DNA from: an uncultured Victivallis sp. | Lineage (GTDB): Bacteria > Verrucomicrobiota > Lentisphaeria > Victivallales > Victivallaceae | Length of the DNA: 40,893 bases | Reading direction: 5' to 3' | NCBI GenBank assembly: GCA_944389935.1 | Contig: CALXOE010000034.1 | Coordinates: 1-40,893, forward strand | Shown: in pieces, positions 25,343-35,036 of the stretch | How the letters are laid out: each line of letters begins with the position of its first letter | How positions within the stretch are numbered: position 1 is the first letter of the stretch | Position numbers and translations under genes: made by a program | Notes under the pieces: generated by a model | The model's database searches: none | Seen by the model: only the letters and a program-made list of their open reading frames with translations | What the model was told of the DNA's origin: nothing

Positions 25343-27145
25343 ATGGATGGAGAGATTAAATCGAAACGCTTTGCCCTGCCGGAGGCTCTGCGCCGGGAGC
25401 GGGGAGTCCTGTGCACCGTCGGGGCGCTGGCGCTGGCCGTGCGGCTGGTGCTTTTCTTCGGCTGGCTCGATTCGCCGCTGCGGTATTTCCACCGGGTGCC
25501 GGGGCTGGATATGCTCTCGCTGCTGCGGTACGGGCAGTGGGGGGATCCGGGAATCCACCCCGTGTTCACGCTGCACCGGACGCTGGTCGCGCTGATCTAC
25601 CATTTGAACGGCGCTTCGCATTCGGTCGCGGCGCTGGCGGTGATCCAGCTGTTCTGCGGAACCGGGACGGCGGTGTTCACGGCCTGGTCGGCGCTCCGGC
25701 TCTGGGGGAGCCGCCGGGCGGCGCTCGCGGCGGGGGCGGTCGCGGCGTTCTACGCGCCGGCGGTGATGTATGAGTTGTCCATGCTGCAGGAGACGCTGCT
25801 TTTGTTCGCCTTTTCCGCGAGTTTCGCGGGGATTCTGCTGGCGGAGAAGCTCCATTTCCGCCGGGGGTCGGGGTGGATTGCCGGAGTGCTGCTCGGGCTG
25901 GCTTCGATCGGGAGGCCGACGGCGCTTCTGTGGGTGGCTGCCGCGGTCGGCTGGTCTTTTCTGGTGCAGTTCCGCCGGGGGCGGGGGAACTGGCGCCGGG
26001 TGCTGCCGGTCGTCGCCGCGGTGTTTGCGGTCTGGATCGCGGTCGGGGGGCTGAATCGCTGTTTCAACGGCGGGTGGAGTCCGTTCTTCAACGTCGTGGA
26101 GTACTCTGCGACGGTCAACCGGATCGGCGCGCCGGCCGGCGGCGGAGACGGGGGCGGCGGCGCAACGGCGGTTCCGGATTCGCTCGGATACCGCTTGTTC
26201 CGGATCGGTCTGAACGCCGCCGGGAGAATGCCGATGGTGTTTCTCGCCCATGAGATTCCGGACAATTTGAATTACTATTTCATCCGCGAATACTTCCCCG
26301 GGCTGAAGTTTCTGATCGGGCCCGGATTGCTGATTCCGTTCGCGCTTGCCGGTCTGGTGCTGGTGGTGGTGACGGGGCGGTTTCTGCGCCGGGAGAGCTT
26401 GATCGTGCTGGCGGTTCTGACGCTGGCGCTGCCGATTTCGGCGAACTGGCCGATGGGGCGGTACCGGCTGATTCTGCTGCTGCCGTTCGCGCTGCTCGCG
26501 GTGGAGACGGTGCGGATCGCGCTGCGGCGTCCGCGGCGCTGGTTTCTGCCGGTTTCGGCGGTGGTGCTGGCGGGAGCGTTCCTCGTGAATCCGGTGCGCG
26601 GGACGCCGTTCTGGCGTTCGTCGGATTTCGTCGCGTGGGCGCTGGCGCTCGAGCAGCGGGCGGGCGGCCGGGTGACGCCTGAGTCGGTGGGGGTTCTGCT
26701 GGAGGGGTACCGTCTGACCGGCGGGGAGGCTCCCGCCATGAATCTGCTGATCCGGCTGATCATGCTCCGGGAGTACGCCGCGGCGCAGCGGCTGATCGAC
26801 GACGCGCTTGCGAACCGGGTCGGCAACGCCTCGCTGCTGCACTACTACGCGGCGCTGCTGCGGATGGAGCAGCGCGATCCGGCGGGGGCGGAGAAGGAGC
26901 TGGCGCAGTGCGATCCCGGGGCGATGGAGGATCTGACGATCAAATATCACTTTCTGCGCGGGGAGGCGGCGCGGCTGCAGGGACGGAACGCCGAGGCGCG
27001 CGAACATTTCCGGCGTTCGCTCGCGTCGCCCGATCCGTTCGGATTCCGGGCGGAGGTGGAGCGGGCGCTCGCGCTGCCGGGGATTGCCGGGAGCGGTGCC
27101 GATGCCGCGGGCGCGAATGCTGAAGAGTTGAGAAGACAGGAGTGA
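25343..27145 (+). CDS. Membrane glycosyltransferase (GT39/GT83-like, PMT_2 fold) with C-terminal TPR-like region
   Basis: 600 residues from the ATG at 25343. An earlier ATG at 25253 would place coding over the promoter. About ten hydrophobic helices occupy residues 20-430, with a periplasmic loop containing NVVEYSATVNRIGAP and a Gly-rich patch. The arrangement resembles polyprenyl-phosphate-sugar-dependent transferases. An early acidic site sits in the PGLDMLSLLRYGQWGDPGIHP loop. Residues 470-590 are helical repeats with a TPR look (NASLLHYYAALLRMEQRDPAGAEKEL). The protein could glycosylate secreted proteins or lipids; the acceptor is unknown. The secreted-protein gene follows after 3 bp, so the two are co-translated and may work together. 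Confidence 0.78.
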   Translation: MDGEIKSKRFALPEALRRERGVLCTVGALALAVRLVLFFGWLDSPLRYFHRVPGLDMLSLLRYGQWGDPGIHPVFTLHRTLVALIYHLNGASHSVAALAVIQLFCGTGTAVFTAWSALRLWGSRRAALAAGAVAAFYAPAVMYELSMLQETLLLFAFSASFAGILLAEKLHFRRGSGWIAGVLLGLASIGRPTALLWVAAAVGWSFLVQFRRGRGNWRRVLPVVAAVFAVWIAVGGLNRCFNGGWSPFFNVVEYSATVNRIGAPAGGGDGGGGATAVPDSLGYRLFRIGLNAAGRMPMVFLAHEIPDNLNYYFIREYFPGLKFLIGPGLLIPFALAGLVLVVVTGRFLRRESLIVLAVLTLALPISANWPMGRYRLILLLPFALLAVETVRIALRRPRRWFLPVSAVVLAGAFLVNPVRGTPFWRSSDFVAWALALEQRAGGRVTPESVGVLLEGYRLTGGEAPAMNLLIRLIMLREYAAAQRLIDDALANRVGNASLLHYYAALLRMEQRDPAGAEKELAQCDPGAMEDLTIKYHFLRGEAARLQGRNAEAREHFRRSLASPDPFGFRAEVERALALPGIAGSGADAAGANAEELRRQE

Positions 27146-27148
27146 GTC

Positions 27149-29458
27149 ATGAAAGTTTTTTCCGCGATCGCGATTGCCGCGATGGTGGCGGTGACCGCCG
27201 TTCAGGCGGCGATACTCGATTCGATCCGGTTCGGAGACCGGAGTTCCGAGCGCAGTCACGGTTTTGCCGGTCCGCAGACGCGCGTCGTCGAAACGGGTGA
27301 TCCGGCGGAGACCGCGCGCGAACTGCTGCCGCTCGAGCCGGTTTCGTGGCAGGGGGGCAATATGCGGTTCAAAATGCGCGTGGACCCGCGCCGGCCGAAC
27401 TACGTCACGGTGAAACTCCGGGGCGACGACGTGAACGAAAACATGCTGATTCTCTACGTCGACGGCAGACAGGTCGGATTCCGGCACTTCGGTGACGTCG
27501 ACATTCTCGATCACGGCAGTGCATCCGCGGCGGTGCCGGGGCGTTTTTATTACGTGACGGTGCCGATTCCGATGTCGGTGACCTACCGGAAGTCGCGGGT
27601 GGAGTTTGAAATCGCCGCGACCGGCGGCATCGTCGCGGACGGGGCGGATTTTGAGCATTACCAGAAAGAGATGCGCACGCCGAGCCGGAGGATCTATGAT
27701 TTTTACGTGCATGACGACGGCTTTTTCGAGCCGCCGGCGGGGGAGCGTCAGGGGCGTCCGCCCGAGCCGGTTCCGCCGGAGTCCGGGAGCGGAGATGAGC
27801 TCGAGGCGTTCAAGGCCGCGGTGAATCACCGGCTCGCTTTGCTGCTCGTTCCGGGGCGGGAGTTCCGCAATCAGGAGGAGCTGCGGACCGCCGCGCATGC
27901 GTACCGGACCGCGTGGACGCCGACGTTCGGGAATCCGGCGCTCGCGGAGAATCTTCTGGCGGGAGTCGACGCTCTGGCGCTGCGTTCGGCCATGGATCCC
28001 GCCTTTGTGCGCAACACGGTTCCGGGACCCGAGTCCGAATGGTGCGCTTTCGGTCCGGCGGGGGAGGCGGTCTGCCTGCTGTGGCAGGAGTTTGAACCGC
28101 GTCTCAATGAACGTCTCGAGCTGGAGGACGGGCGCACTCTCACCCGGCGGCAGGTGTGGACGGCGATGTTCGAGTCCGGGGTGAAACATCTTTCCACCCA
28201 TCGCCGCCCCTGGGCGGACCAGTCGCGGATCATCGACTTGAATCTCCACTGGAACAACCGCGCGCTGCGGCTGCTCGCGCCCGGGAAAGGGCTGCCGCCC
28301 GCGCGGACGCTCCATTTTCTGTATGAGTCGGCCGGGATCGAGCCCTGGTCCGGTCCGGTCGACGCACAGGGCGTTTCGAGCTGGCCGTTCGGGCGGCAGC
28401 TCCGCTTTCTGACCGCGAAGTCGCTCGCGAAGGAGTTCGGCGACGTGCGGATTCGCGGCGACCGGCTCGACTGGCTCGCGGCCGCCTGCGAGGCGACCCG
28501 TCCCGCCCCGGACAAACCCGGCGACGGGCGGCTTCTGGAGACGCTGCGCAAGGCCATCCGGGCGGAGAGTTTCTTCCGGTATCCGGCGGTCGACGGGCAG
28601 GGGCGTCCCCTCATGCGGGCGGAGAGCGTCATCGACTGGCGCAGTTCGGATTTCCCGGGGGAGGCGGCCTATGTGCAGCGGCCGGCGCCGGGGCTCTCCG
28701 TGCTGCGGGCGGCGGCGGTCGCGGCCGATCCCGGCGCGATCGGGATCGTGCAGCAGATGTTTGCGCAGAACCGGTTTTTTCCGTGGCTGGCGCGGTTGAC
28801 GGCCGACGGCGCCGGGGAGTTGACGCCCGGTCTGCTCCGGCTGCCGGAACAGTATGAGTTCCTGCGCCGGCAGCCGGCGGCGGGAGGCGGTCTGCCGATG
28901 AGCGGGGAGGAGACGGAACTGCTCTTCAGCGACGAGGAGAACGGCGTGATCGCCATGAAAGAGGGCGGAGAGATTCTTTACGTTTCGCTCTACTGGCGGG
29001 CGCTGCGGGGGGTCAATTTTCTCGCCCGGGTGCACCACATCACGCCGGAGTTCGAGCGCATTGCGACCGTGCGGGAGGAGGTCCGGTTTCAGCCGTCGGG
29101 CATCACCTGGCTGCGGCGGAACTGGACGAATTCCGCGGCGGCGGCGGGTGGAATCGCCTATCCCGACCGGCGCGATTCGGTGCACCTCGGCGAGACGCTG
29201 CCGGTCGCCTGGATCCAGGATCTCACCACATTCCGGCCGGGGCAGGAGTCGCCTCTGGCCGGGCGCGGCGACTTCTACCGGCTCGAATTCGGCCCCTGGC
29301 TGATCGGGATGAACACGACCCCGGACCGGGTGTTTCACCTGGAACTCCCGGAAAAGGGCCCCCGCCGGCGGCAGATCGTCACCGGCCGGGAATTTCCGGC
29401 CGGGGAGCGCGTCGAAGTCGGGCCGATGAGCACGGTCGTGCTCCGGCAGCTCCGGTGA
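27149..29458 (+). CDS. Large secreted protein of unknown function, possible alpha-toroid/beta-sandwich fold
   Basis: 769 residues. The signal peptide covers about residues 1-20 (MKVFSAIAIAAMVAVTAVQA). The mature protein opens ILDSIRFGDRSSERSHGF, followed by a beta-rich domain with YVTVKLRGDDVNENMLILYVDG (about 80-150). A helical middle region with W-, H- and R-rich motifs (HRRPWADQSRIIDLNLHWNNRALRL is part of it) comes next, then a C-terminal beta-rich part. The order is reminiscent of polysaccharide lyases and heparinase-like proteins, but I see no certified catalytic motif, so the function is unassigned. It lies between the membrane glycosyltransferase (3-bp gap) and araB (134-bp gap with its own promoter). 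An AGGAG ribosome binding site precedes the ATG. Confidence 0.8.
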   Translation: MKVFSAIAIAAMVAVTAVQAAILDSIRFGDRSSERSHGFAGPQTRVVETGDPAETARELLPLEPVSWQGGNMRFKMRVDPRRPNYVTVKLRGDDVNENMLILYVDGRQVGFRHFGDVDILDHGSASAAVPGRFYYVTVPIPMSVTYRKSRVEFEIAATGGIVADGADFEHYQKEMRTPSRRIYDFYVHDDGFFEPPAGERQGRPPEPVPPESGSGDELEAFKAAVNHRLALLLVPGREFRNQEELRTAAHAYRTAWTPTFGNPALAENLLAGVDALALRSAMDPAFVRNTVPGPESEWCAFGPAGEAVCLLWQEFEPRLNERLELEDGRTLTRRQVWTAMFESGVKHLSTHRRPWADQSRIIDLNLHWNNRALRLLAPGKGLPPARTLHFLYESAGIEPWSGPVDAQGVSSWPFGRQLRFLTAKSLAKEFGDVRIRGDRLDWLAAACEATRPAPDKPGDGRLLETLRKAIRAESFFRYPAVDGQGRPLMRAESVIDWRSSDFPGEAAYVQRPAPGLSVLRAAAVAADPGAIGIVQQMFAQNRFFPWLARLTADGAGELTPGLLRLPEQYEFLRRQPAAGGGLPMSGEETELLFSDEENGVIAMKEGGEILYVSLYWRALRGVNFLARVHHITPEFERIATVREEVRFQPSGITWLRRNWTNSAAAAGGIAYPDRRDSVHLGETLPVAWIQDLTTFRPGQESPLAGRGDFYRLEFGPWLIGMNTTPDRVFHLELPEKGPRRRQIVTGREFPAGERVEVGPMSTVVLRQLR

Positions 29459-29514
29459 GCCCTCCGGGGGGGAGCGTACACGCACGGATGATCGATAAAA
29501 TCCGGTTTTGCGGG

Positions 29515-29553
29515 TTGCATTTTCGGGAGAGTGATGATACCGTATCGAATACG
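29515..29553 (+). promoter_or_regulatory. Promoter and palindrome of the arabinose operon
   Basis: TTGCAT (29515-29520), 17-bp spacer, TACCGT (29538-29543, weak). The palindrome CGTAT-CGA-ATACG (29541-29553) overlaps the -10 box and start region, which fits repression. No AraC- or AraR-type regulator gene is adjacent. Confidence 0.55.
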
Positions 29554-29592
29554 ATGAACTGGAAGTCTCTGGTCAACGAAAACAGGTGAAGA

Positions 29593-31185
29593 ATGAGCAA
29601 ACTTCTGATCGGCATTGATTTCGGGTCGGACAGTGTTCGCGCGGTTCTGATCGGCGCTGAGAACGGCGAAACCCTCGCGACGCACGTGCACCATTACCGG
29701 CGCTGGGCGGACGGACTCTACTGCGACGCGGCGAACAGCCGTTTCCGGCAGCACCCGCTCGATTATCTCGAGGGGATCGAAATCGTCATCCGCGAAGTCG
29801 TCCGGGGGATCGATCCCGCCCGGATCGCCGGGATCGGGATCGACACGACCGGCTCGACCCCGTGCGCGGTCGACCGCGACGGGACGCCGCTGGCGCTCAA
29901 TCCGGAGTTCGCCGACAATCCGAATGCGATGTTCATTCTCTGGAAAGATCACACCGCCATCGCCGAAGCCGCCCGGATCAACGAGTACGCGAAGAGCCAC
30001 GGCGGAGTCGATTACACGATGTACGAGGGGGGGATTTATTCGAGCGAATGGTTCTGGAGCAAGATTCTGCATACGCTGCGGACCGATCCGGCCGTGCGCG
30101 AAGCGGCGTTCAGCTGGGTTGAGCATTGCGACTGGATCACCGGCGAACTCTGCGGCCGGAGCGATCCGCTCACGATGAGCCGCAGCCGGTGTGCGGCGGG
30201 CCACAAGGCGATGTGGCACGAGTCGTGGGGGGGGCTGCCGCCGGAGTCGTTTCTGGCGGGGGTCGATCCGCTGCTTGCGGGGCTGCGCGCGCGGCTTTAC
30301 ACGGAGACCCGCACGGCGGACGTTCCGGTCGGGACGCTTTCCCGAAAATGGGCGGAAAAGCTCGGGCTGCCGGAGACGGTGACGGTTTCGGGCAGTGCGT
30401 TCGACTGCCACTTCGGGGCGGTCGGGGCGCAGATCGCCCCTTATGAACTTGTGAAAGTGGTCGGGACATCGACCTGCGACATAGTTGTGGCGCCGGAAGT
30501 GCCGGTGTGTGTGCGGGGGATCTGCGGGCAGGTGAACGGGTCGGTGATTCCGGGGATGATCGGTCTTGAGGCGGGGCAGTCCGCGTTCGGCGACGTCTAT
30601 GCGTGGTTCAGGCGGCTGCTCGGATACGCGGGGGAGATTTCGATTGCGCAGCTCGAGCGCGAGGCGGCGGAGATCCGTCCCGGGTCGACGGGGATTCTGG
30701 CGTTCGACTGGTTCAACGGGCGGCGCACGCCGGACGCGAATCCGCACCTGCGCGGCGGGATTCTCGGGCTGAACCTCGGATCGAGTGCGCCGATGGTCTA
30801 CCGGGCGCTGGCGGAGTCGACGGTGTTCGGGGCGCGGCGGATCGTCGAGAGATTCCGGGAGGAGGGTGTGCCGGTGAAATCGGTTTCGGCGATCGGTGGA
30901 ATTGCGCGCAAGTCCCCGTTCATCATGCAGATGTGCGCGGACGTGTTCGGGCTGCCGATCAAGACTCCGGCGGCGGAGCAGGCGTGCGCGCTCGGCGGGG
31001 CGATGTTCGCGGCGGTGGCGGCGCGGGTTCACCCGGATCTGAATACGGCGATGGCGAAAATGGGTGCGGGCGTGGACCGGGTTTACGAGCCGATTCCGGA
31101 AAATTCCGCACGGTATGAGAACGAGTACCGGCGTTATCTTGCGCTGGGGCAACTGCTGGAAGAGGAGGCGATGAAACATGTTTAA
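29593..31185 (+). CDS. araB: Ribulokinase
   Basis: 530 residues. It phosphorylates L-ribulose with ATP, the second step of L-arabinose use. It is an FGGY-family kinase: LIGIDFGSDSVRAVLIG is the N-terminal phosphate-binding loop, IGIDTTGSTPCAVDRDG follows, and GSAFDCHFGAVGA and GGIARKSPFIMQMCADVF are the C-terminal family blocks. The length fits AraB (about 530-570) rather than xylulokinase or rhamnulokinase (about 480-500). It is first in an araB-araD-araA operon, and its last 8 bp overlap araD. An AGGTGA ribosome binding site precedes the ATG. Confidence 0.95.
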   Translation: MSKLLIGIDFGSDSVRAVLIGAENGETLATHVHHYRRWADGLYCDAANSRFRQHPLDYLEGIEIVIREVVRGIDPARIAGIGIDTTGSTPCAVDRDGTPLALNPEFADNPNAMFILWKDHTAIAEAARINEYAKSHGGVDYTMYEGGIYSSEWFWSKILHTLRTDPAVREAAFSWVEHCDWITGELCGRSDPLTMSRSRCAAGHKAMWHESWGGLPPESFLAGVDPLLAGLRARLYTETRTADVPVGTLSRKWAEKLGLPETVTVSGSAFDCHFGAVGAQIAPYELVKVVGTSTCDIVVAPEVPVCVRGICGQVNGSVIPGMIGLEAGQSAFGDVYAWFRRLLGYAGEISIAQLEREAAEIRPGSTGILAFDWFNGRRTPDANPHLRGGILGLNLGSSAPMVYRALAESTVFGARRIVERFREEGVPVKSVSAIGGIARKSPFIMQMCADVFGLPIKTPAAEQACALGGAMFAAVAARVHPDLNTAMAKMGAGVDRVYEPIPENSARYENEYRRYLALGQLLEEEAMKHV

Positions 31186-31876
31186 GAAGCTCAAGGAGAA
31201 GTGCTGCCGGGCGAATATCGAACTGCCGCGCCTCGGGCTGGTGATCTACACGTTCGGGAACGTCAGCGTGATCGACCGCAAGCTCGGGGTATTTGCGATC
31301 AAGCCGTCCGGCGTCGACTACGCGAAGATGAAGCCGGAGGATATGGTCATCGTGAATCTCGAGGGGAAGGTGGTCGACGGGAATCTGCGGCCGTCGACCG
31401 ATGTGAATACGCATCTGGTTCTCTACCGGGAGTTTCCGCACATTGGAGGAATCGTGCACACGCATTCGACCTACGCGGTGGCGTGGGCGCAGGCGCAGCG
31501 GGCGGTTCCGATTTACGGGACGACGCACGCGGATCATCTGGCCTGCGACATTCCCTGTACGGAACCGGTTCCCGACGACCGGGTCGAAGCGGATTACGAG
31601 ATTGAGACGGGGCGCTGCATCGTCGAATATTTCCGGGCGAACAAGCTCAATCCGAACGACGTGCAGATGGTGCTGGCCGCGGGGCACGGTCCGTTTGCCT
31701 GGGGTGTGAACGAGAAGAAGGCGCTCTACAACGCCCGCATTCTCGAGGAGCTCTGCCGGATTGCGCTCCTGACCGAGCGGATCAATCCGCAAGTCCAGCG
31801 GCTGAAAGAGTCCCTGATCGCCAAGCACTACAACCGGAAACACGGGAAGAATGCGTATTATGGACAGAAGAATTGA
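31178..31876 (+). CDS. araD: L-ribulose-5-phosphate 4-epimerase
   Basis: 232 residues. It converts L-ribulose 5-phosphate to D-xylulose 5-phosphate, linking arabinose to the pentose phosphate pathway. It is a class II aldolase-fold protein: [21 protein letters not shown], the zinc-binding [22 protein letters not shown] and [10 protein letters not shown] are present. The length matches the family. It overlaps araB by 8 bp and araA by 17-26 bp, a tightly coupled arrangement. Confidence 0.96.
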   Translation: MFKKLKEKCCRANIELPRLGLVIYTFGNVSVIDRKLGVFAIKPSGVDYAKMKPEDMVIVNLEGKVVDGNLRPSTDVNTHLVLYREFPHIGGIVHTHSTYAVAWAQAQRAVPIYGTTHADHLACDIPCTEPVPDDRVEADYEIETGRCIVEYFRANKLNPNDVQMVLAAGHGPFAWGVNEKKALYNARILEELCRIALLTERINPQVQRLKESLIAKHYNRKHGKNAYYGQKN

Positions 31877-33290
31877 TCGGAGAGAATACCGGATTCGTTT
31901 CATCACCGGCAGCCAGCATCTCTACGGGGAAGAGACCTTGAAGCAGGTTGCGGCCAACAGCCGCGCGGTGGTGGACGCGCTCAATGCGAGCGGGGAGATT
32001 CCGCAGCCGATCGTCTGGCAGCCGACTGTGACGACGCAGGCGGAGGTGACGGCGGCGATCGTCGCGGCCAACGGCGATCCGGAGTGTGCGGGGGTCATTT
32101 TCTGGATGCACACGTTCAGTCCGGCGAAGATGTGGATCAACGGGTTGAAGCTGCTGCAGAAACCGATGCTGCACTGGAACACGCAGGCGAATCGCGACAT
32201 CCCGTGGAGCACGATCGACATGGATTTCATGAATCTGAATCAGGCGGCGCACGGCGACCGTGAATTCGGGTTCATCTGCACGCGGCTCGGGATCGCGCGC
32301 AAGGTGGTGAACGGCTTCTGCGGAGATCCGGAGGTGCGGGCGCGGATTGCGGCCTGGGTGCGGGCGGCGACGGCCTGGCACGACTCGCAGACGATGCGGA
32401 TCGCCCGTTTCGGGGACAACATGCGCGAAGTCGCCGTCACCGAGGGGAACAAGGTTACGGCGCAGATTGCGTTCGGGTACGCGGTTGACGGGTACGGCGT
32501 CGGCGACCTGACCGCGGTCATCAGGGAGGTTTCCGATGCGGAGGTTGAGGAGCTTCTGCGGGAGTACCGGGATCTGTACGTGATTCCGGACTGTTCGGAG
32601 CCGGCGATGGCGTCGATCCGGGCTGCGGCGCGGCAGGAGATCGGGATTCGGCGTTTTCTTGAGGCGGGGAACTGCTCCGGTTTTACGGATACCTTTGAGG
32701 ATCTGCATGGATTCGATCAGCTTCCGGGGCTTGCCGCGCAGCGGTTGATGGCTGACGGGTACGGTTTCGGAGCGGAGGGGGACTGGAAGACAGCGGCGCT
32801 GCTGCATTCGTTGAAAGTCATGGCTTCGGGACTTCCGGGGGGAGTGAGTTTCATGGAGGATTACACCTATCACTTTGAGCCGGGGCGCGGCCGGGTGCTG
32901 GGTTCGCACATGCTGGAGGTATGTCCGAGCATAGCGGCGGGGCGTCCGAGGCTTGAGGTGCATCCGCTCGGGATCGGCGGGAAATCCGATCCGGCGCGTC
33001 TGGTATTCGGCACGCGGCCTGGTGCGGCGCTGAATGCGAGCATGATCGAGCTTGACGGTCGTTTCCGCCTTGTGGTGAATGAGGTGGAAGTTGTTGAGCC
33101 GGATGAGGATCTGCCGAGACTTCCGGTGGCGCGGACGGTCTGGATTCCGAAGCCGGATCTCTGCGAGGGTGCGCGGCGCTGGATTGAGGCGGGCGGGGCG
33201 CACCACAGCGTGCATGCTCCGGCGCTGACGTTGGAACACCTGCGTGATTTTGCGCGCATTGCGGGTGTGGAGCTCGTTGAGATTCGCTGA
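31860..33290 (+). CDS. araA: L-arabinose isomerase
   Basis: 476 residues from ATG 31860; ATG 31851 is an alternative start adding three residues, and GGGAAG at 31844-31849 is better spaced for 31860. It interconverts L-arabinose and L-ribulose with Mn2+. [17 protein letters not shown] opens the protein, [14 protein letters not shown] lies near residue 85, and MEDYTYHF followed by [13 protein letters not shown] are the hallmark metal-site blocks. Together with araB and araD this gives complete conversion of L-arabinose to xylulose 5-phosphate. No arabinose transporter is adjacent; the importer at 1974-5330 is a possible but unproven supplier. A weak GGCCG/CGGCC stem follows the gene at about 33319-33352. 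Confidence 0.97.
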   Translation: MDRRIDRREYRIRFITGSQHLYGEETLKQVAANSRAVVDALNASGEIPQPIVWQPTVTTQAEVTAAIVAANGDPECAGVIFWMHTFSPAKMWINGLKLLQKPMLHWNTQANRDIPWSTIDMDFMNLNQAAHGDREFGFICTRLGIARKVVNGFCGDPEVRARIAAWVRAATAWHDSQTMRIARFGDNMREVAVTEGNKVTAQIAFGYAVDGYGVGDLTAVIREVSDAEVEELLREYRDLYVIPDCSEPAMASIRAAARQEIGIRRFLEAGNCSGFTDTFEDLHGFDQLPGLAAQRLMADGYGFGAEGDWKTAALLHSLKVMASGLPGGVSFMEDYTYHFEPGRGRVLGSHMLEVCPSIAAGRPRLEVHPLGIGGKSDPARLVFGTRPGAALNASMIELDGRFRLVVNEVEVVEPDEDLPRLPVARTVWIPKPDLCEGARRWIEAGGAHHSVHAPALTLEHLRDFARIAGVELVEIR

Positions 33291-33362
33291 AAGGGGGGAG
33301 TTGTTTGGCCGACTGCGGGCGGAGAGCGGGAGCGGGCGGCCGGATGATTTTGTCAAAACGGC

Positions 33363-33391
33363 TTGAAATTCAGCGGATGCGGGGTTATTTT
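33363..33391 (+). promoter_or_regulatory. Promoter of tRNA-Arg
   Basis: TTGAAA (33363-33368), 17-bp spacer, TATTTT (33386-33391). The predicted start is at or just before the tRNA 5' end. Confidence 0.75.
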
Positions 33392-33399
33392 ATGGTGAT

Positions 33400-33475
33400 G
33401 CCCGGGTAGCTCAGTGGATAGAGCAGAAGTTTCCTAAACTTTTGGCCGGAGGTTCGATTCCTCTCCCGGGTACCA
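33400..33475 (+). tRNA. tRNA-Arg, anticodon CCT
   Basis: A full cloverleaf: acceptor GCCCGGG/CCCGGGT, D-stem GCTC/GAGC, anticodon stem GAAGT/ACTTT with loop TTCCTAA (anticodon CCT, reading AGG), a 5-nt variable loop, T-stem GGAGG/CCTCT with TTCGATT, and an encoded CCA end. Its 3' end is the likely integration site of the adjacent element, and the tRNA remains intact. Confidence 0.95.
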
Positions 33476-33520
33476 CTTTTACGCCCGAAAACGCCCTTTG
33501 AGGTACCACTGAGTACCACT
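33470..33520 (+). repeat. Three direct GTACCACT repeats at the tRNA/element junction
   Basis: GTACCACT occurs at 33470-33477 (spanning the tRNA CCA end), 33503-33510 and 33513-33520. They could be integrase core or arm binding sites of the left attachment region; this is an inference from position. Confidence 0.5.
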
Positions 33521-33639
33521 CGAAAATTTCTCATCCCCCTGTTTTCGGCTTTCTCCGGCTTCGGACGATACTGGCAATTACCGGCGCATTTTCTGCTGTT
33601 ATTCTTTGCCACAGAAACTTTTAACAAAGAGGTTCTTCT

Positions 33640-34935
33640 GTGGCTAAGAAATCGTTACGCTTGAGCGTCGGGTCGATTTTCACCAAAGGTCCCGGCAAAA
33701 TCTACTTCTACCGTTATCAACTCGACGGGCACCGCAAGACCGTCAGTCTGCAAACCACCAATCGTGCCGAGGCGGTCAAAAAAGCCGAAACTCTGCTGCC
33801 GATCATCAAAGCGACTTCAACCGAAGTCATCGCCGCCCACGTACAACAGGCCAGAGGTTTGAGCTCTCCGATACGCAAGCTGTCGCTTGACGGCGTCTGG
33901 GATTACTATTCCACGCATCCGGAACGCGCCACACCCGCCACCGTCAACGAACAGATTCAGTATCGCACCACCCTTGATGAATTCATCCGCTTCATCGGCA
34001 ATCCTCAGATGGAAGTCGGCAAGATCAGCAGCCAGCACACCGAAAAATTCGCTCAATATCTGAAAAGTACTGGCATTGCCGTCTGTACTCACAACCGCAA
34101 AATCAAACGACTCCGCAAAATCTTCTCCACCCTGGGCGAATTTCGGGACGCGGAAAACCCGTTCCGAACGATTCTTTTTCGCCGGGAGCGTGAAGAACAG
34201 GGTCTCGGGGTCCGCCGCCTTGCCTTCAACCGGGAGCAGGAGCGGCAGCTTCTCGAAGTCCTTGACGATCCGCAATACCGCGTGATGAACAAACCCGAAA
34301 TTCGAGTGATCTACCATCTCGGCATGTACACCGGTCAGCGGCTCAAAGACTGTGTCCTGCTGCAATGGCGAAGCATCGACCTCGAACGGCGGCGGATCTG
34401 GGTCAAACAGTTCAAAACCGGCAAGGAAGTCACGATTCCGATTGCGGACAAGCTGCTTTCCGTGCTGCTGGAGGCCCGCCAATGGCAAAGCAACGATTAT
34501 GTCTGTCCCCAAACGGCGGAACGCTACAACCACCTCGACAAAACCGGCAAAAACATCGGCAACAATCTGGTCAATCTCGACGTGCTGCGGGTGATCCGCT
34601 GGATCGGCGTAGAGCCTTCGGTTGCCGTTCCTGGACGCAAGCGCAAGGTGACACAGTACGGCTTCCACTCGCTCAGGCACACCTTCGCCAGCCATTGCGC
34701 CGAAGCCGGAGTTCCGAAAGCGGTGTTGCTCTCAATTCTCGGCACCGATTCCGAAATCGCCGACAAATACTACACGCACATCGGAGAAGAAGCCCAGTTG
34801 AAAGCCATCGAAGCCGTTACCGGAACCGAAGTTTCTTCCGCACAGGAACGAATTCGACAGGCCCTTGCCTTTCTTGCCGCCCTTCCTCCCTCTCCAGAAC
34901 GTGAGAAATTGGAACAGATACTGAAACCAGCCTGA
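33640..34935 (+). CDS. Tyrosine recombinase / integrase
   Basis: 431 residues with a GTG start after AAAGAGG. The N-terminal region has a short arm-binding-like domain, then a SAM-like core-binding domain (about 100-185), then the catalytic domain. Catalytic residues are recognisable: Arg234 in TGQRLKD, His343 and Arg346 in HSLRHTF, and Tyr378 in KYYTHIG. It should insert and excise the element at the tRNA-Arg site 165 bp upstream. The gene points away from the tRNA. The catalytic domain appears complete, so the integrase may still be active. Confidence 0.93.
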   Translation: MAKKSLRLSVGSIFTKGPGKIYFYRYQLDGHRKTVSLQTTNRAEAVKKAETLLPIIKATSTEVIAAHVQQARGLSSPIRKLSLDGVWDYYSTHPERATPATVNEQIQYRTTLDEFIRFIGNPQMEVGKISSQHTEKFAQYLKSTGIAVCTHNRKIKRLRKIFSTLGEFRDAENPFRTILFRREREEQGLGVRRLAFNREQERQLLEVLDDPQYRVMNKPEIRVIYHLGMYTGQRLKDCVLLQWRSIDLERRRIWVKQFKTGKEVTIPIADKLLSVLLEARQWQSNDYVCPQTAERYNHLDKTGKNIGNNLVNLDVLRVIRWIGVEPSVAVPGRKRKVTQYGFHSLRHTFASHCAEAGVPKAVLLSILGTDSEIADKYYTHIGEEAQLKAIEAVTGTEVSSAQERIRQALAFLAALPPSPEREKLEQILKPA

Positions 34936-35036
34936 AAACTTTCATCACAAGGGGGGGCCCTGTATCATTATAGCCAATGGATTGACTGAAACTACTTTTT
35001 ATTGACAAAATTTATATTTTTTGCCTTTTCAGGGGC

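Noticed and set aside
25223..29485. Very long minus-strand open frame opposite the glycosyltransferase and the secreted protein
   Set aside because: Arg/Pro-rich shadow of high-GC codons; the plus-strand genes have start signals, a signal peptide and membrane helices.
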